Source of the DNA: Chitinophagaceae bacterium
GTDB taxonomy: Bacteria > Bacteroidota > Bacteroidia > Chitinophagales > Chitinophagaceae
DNA: 6,517 nucleotides
Direction of reading: 5' to 3'
Assembly: GCA_003489485.1 (NCBI GenBank)
Contig: DNMB01000133.1
Location: 1 to 6,517 of the forward strand
The stretch's first letter is position 1. The number at the start of each line of letters is the position of its first letter. The notes under the pieces are model-generated. The model did not search any database. It was given only the letters and a program-made list of their open reading frames with translations, and had not been told where the DNA came from. The translations under genes were made by a program, and so were the position numbers. Below, piece by piece: positions 5,166 through 6,517 of the stretch.

Positions 5166-6517
5166 ATGAAGTACCAGCACGAAATCGCCAAGCGGCGCAG
5201 TTTTGCCATCATCTCTCACCCCGATGCCGGAAAGACCACTCTAACGGAAAAGTTTCTGTTATTTGGAGGGGCCATTCAAGTGGCCGGTGCTGTAAAGAGC
5301 AACAAGATCAAAAAGCATGCTACCAGTGACTTTATGGAGATCGAGCGGCAAAGAGGTATCTCGGTGGCTACTTCGGTAATGAGTTTTGAGTACAATGGCA
5401 CGCTCATCAATTTGCTCGATACCCCCGGTCACAAGGATTTTGCGGAAGATACCTACCGTACCCTAACTGCAGTCGACAGCGTTATTCTGGTGGTGGACAG
5501 TGTCAATGGCGTGGAGGAACAAACCCGCAGGCTGATGGAGGTCTGTCGTATGCGTGACACTCCCGTTATCGTTTTTATCAATAAGATGGATCGGGACGGA
5601 AAGAACAGGTTCGATCTACTCGAAGAGATCGAAAAGGAGCTCAATATTCGACTGCATCCGATGACTTGGCCTATCAATAGTGGTAAGGACTTTAAGGGCG
5701 TGTATAATATGGCCGACCGTAGTTTGCTGTTGTTCAGGGCCGGTACCCGCGCCGATGAGGATACCCTTCAAGTTGCTTCGCTCTTAGATCCGGTACTCGA
5801 TCAGAAGCTGGGAGAAAAGGATGCAAAGCAACTACGTGAGGATGCTGAGTTGGTAGAGGGGGTGTACGGTCCATTGAATGAGACCGAGTACCTCGAGGCC
5901 AAGGTGGCTCCTGTTTTTTTTGGAAGTGCCATCAACAACTTTGGGGTCAAGGAAATGCTCGATACATTTATTCGAATAGCACCGACCCCGCGCAGCCGGG
6001 TGGCGACCACGCGTCCGGTAGATGTTCAAGAAGACAAGATGAGCGGTTTTGTTTTTAAGATACACGCCAACCTCGATCCCAAGCATCGAGACAGGATCGC
6101 TTTTTTCAGAGTCTGCTCCGGTAAGTTCGAACGAAATAAATACTATCACCATGTGCGACTAGATAAAGAGGTGCGTTTCAGCAACCCTTATTCTTTTATG
6201 GCACGTGATAAGAGTATAATCGAAGATGCCTATGCGGGTGATGTGGTCGGGCTATTCGATACCGGAAATTTCAAGATAGGTGATACGCTTACCGAAGGCG
6301 AGGATTTTTATTTTACGGGGATCCCTTCTTTTTCTCCCGAGATATTCAAAGAGGTTGTCAATAAAGATCCGCTCAAGACCAAGCAACTAGAAAAGGGGTT
6401 GCTGCAATTGACCGACGAGGGCGTCGCGCAGCTCTTTACGCAGTTCGGTGGTAACAAGAAGATTATTGGTTGCGTTGGTGAATTGCAATTCGAGGTCATC
6501 CAATACCGGCTGTTACA
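5166..6517 (+). CDS. prfC: Peptide chain release factor 3 (RF3), 3' end outside window
   Basis: The open frame encodes 450 codons plus two bases and is cut by the window edge; RF3 is usually about 525-530 residues, so roughly 80 are missing. RF3 is the ribosome-binding GTPase that ejects RF1/RF2 after peptide release. Motifs in order are the P-loop HPDAGKTT (18-25), switch I with RGISV (63-67), the G3 motif DTPGH (85-89), [16 protein letters not shown] [12 protein letters not shown] (93-104), the G4 motif NKMD (139-142), and the RF3-specific [17 protein letters not shown] (294-310) opening domain II. Close likeness to E. coli RF3 throughout, including FTGIP and the VGELQF block near the cut, separates it from EF-G. 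No stop or frameshift interrupts it. The start ATG at 5166 places AKRRSFAII where E. coli has AKRRTFAII. There is no Shine-Dalgarno sequence and only a very short predicted leader. It is divergent from the permease. Confidence 0.97.
   Translation, partial: MKYQHEIAKRRSFAIISHPDAGKTTLTEKFLLFGGAIQVAGAVKSNKIKKHATSDFMEIERQRGISVATSVMSFEYNGTLINLLDTPGHKDFAEDTYRTLTAVDSVILVVDSVNGVEEQTRRLMEVCRMRDTPVIVFINKMDRDGKNRFDLLEEIEKELNIRLHPMTWPINSGKDFKGVYNMADRSLLLFRAGTRADEDTLQVASLLDPVLDQKLGEKDAKQLREDAELVEGVYGPLNETEYLEAKVAPVFFGSAINNFGVKEMLDTFIRIAPTPRSRVATTRPVDVQEDKMSGFVFKIHANLDPKHRDRIAFFRVCSGKFERNKYYHHVRLDKEVRFSNPYSFMARDKSIIEDAYAGDVVGLFDTGNFKIGDTLTEGEDFYFTGIPSFSPEIFKEVVNKDPLKTKQLEKGLLQLTDEGVAQLFTQFGGNKKIIGCVGELQFEVIQYRLL

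Noticed and set aside
5832..6152. Minus-strand open frames inside prfC, of which this is the largest
   Set aside because: prfC is continuous and strongly conserved across this stretch; the reverse frames are incidental.
1..6517. Mobile elements, CRISPR arrays, phage genes or toxin-antitoxin modules
   Set aside because: No transposase, integrase, spaced direct repeats or paired small genes were visible on either strand; nearly all sequence is explained by housekeeping genes.

Overview
The window looks like an ordinary chromosomal segment of a member of the Bacteroidota. A Chitinophagaceae-like source is my best guess, from the protein style and the moderate GC content; I could not search a database. 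Three things point there. The phylum-specific -7 promoter motif TAnnTTTG occurs just ahead of a gene start at five places. Shine-Dalgarno sequences are almost absent. The tRNA gene does not encode its CCA end.

Layout from left to right. A tRNA-Leu(CAA) gene lies on the minus strand with a complete TTTG-N19-TACATTTG promoter. Next, on the minus strand, is hscB, the J-domain co-chaperone for Fe-S cluster assembly. Divergent from hscB, on the plus strand, is a stand-alone NAD(P)-dependent oxidoreductase that resembles the lysine-ketoglutarate reductase half of the eukaryotic lysine-degradation enzyme AASS and yeast Lys1. Its stop lies 2 bp from the stop of a convergent minus-strand cluster. That cluster reads, in transcription order, a MacB/FtsX-type ABC permease, tsaD (t6A37 tRNA modification) and trmN6 (m6A37 tRNA modification), with gaps of 33 and 9 bp. 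Divergent from the permease, on the plus strand, is prfC (peptide chain release factor 3), which runs off the right edge after 450 codons.

Functionally, much of the segment serves translation: a tRNA, two enzymes that modify adenosine 37 of tRNAs, and a GTPase that recycles release factors. HscB (Fe-S assembly), the lysine-reductase-like enzyme and the permease are unrelated housekeeping or accessory functions. The permease has no ATPase or membrane-fusion partner next to it.

I saw no mobile element, CRISPR array, phage gene or evident new multi-gene system. No gene-free stretch exceeds 300 bp. The most interesting signals are regulatory: two -7 boxes facing each other across 10 bp between hscB and the reductase gene, a permease promoter placed so close to its ATG that the mRNA should be leaderless, and a GC-rich (about 72%) divergent intergenic region. 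The isolated lysine-ketoglutarate-reductase-like enzyme is the most interesting protein.
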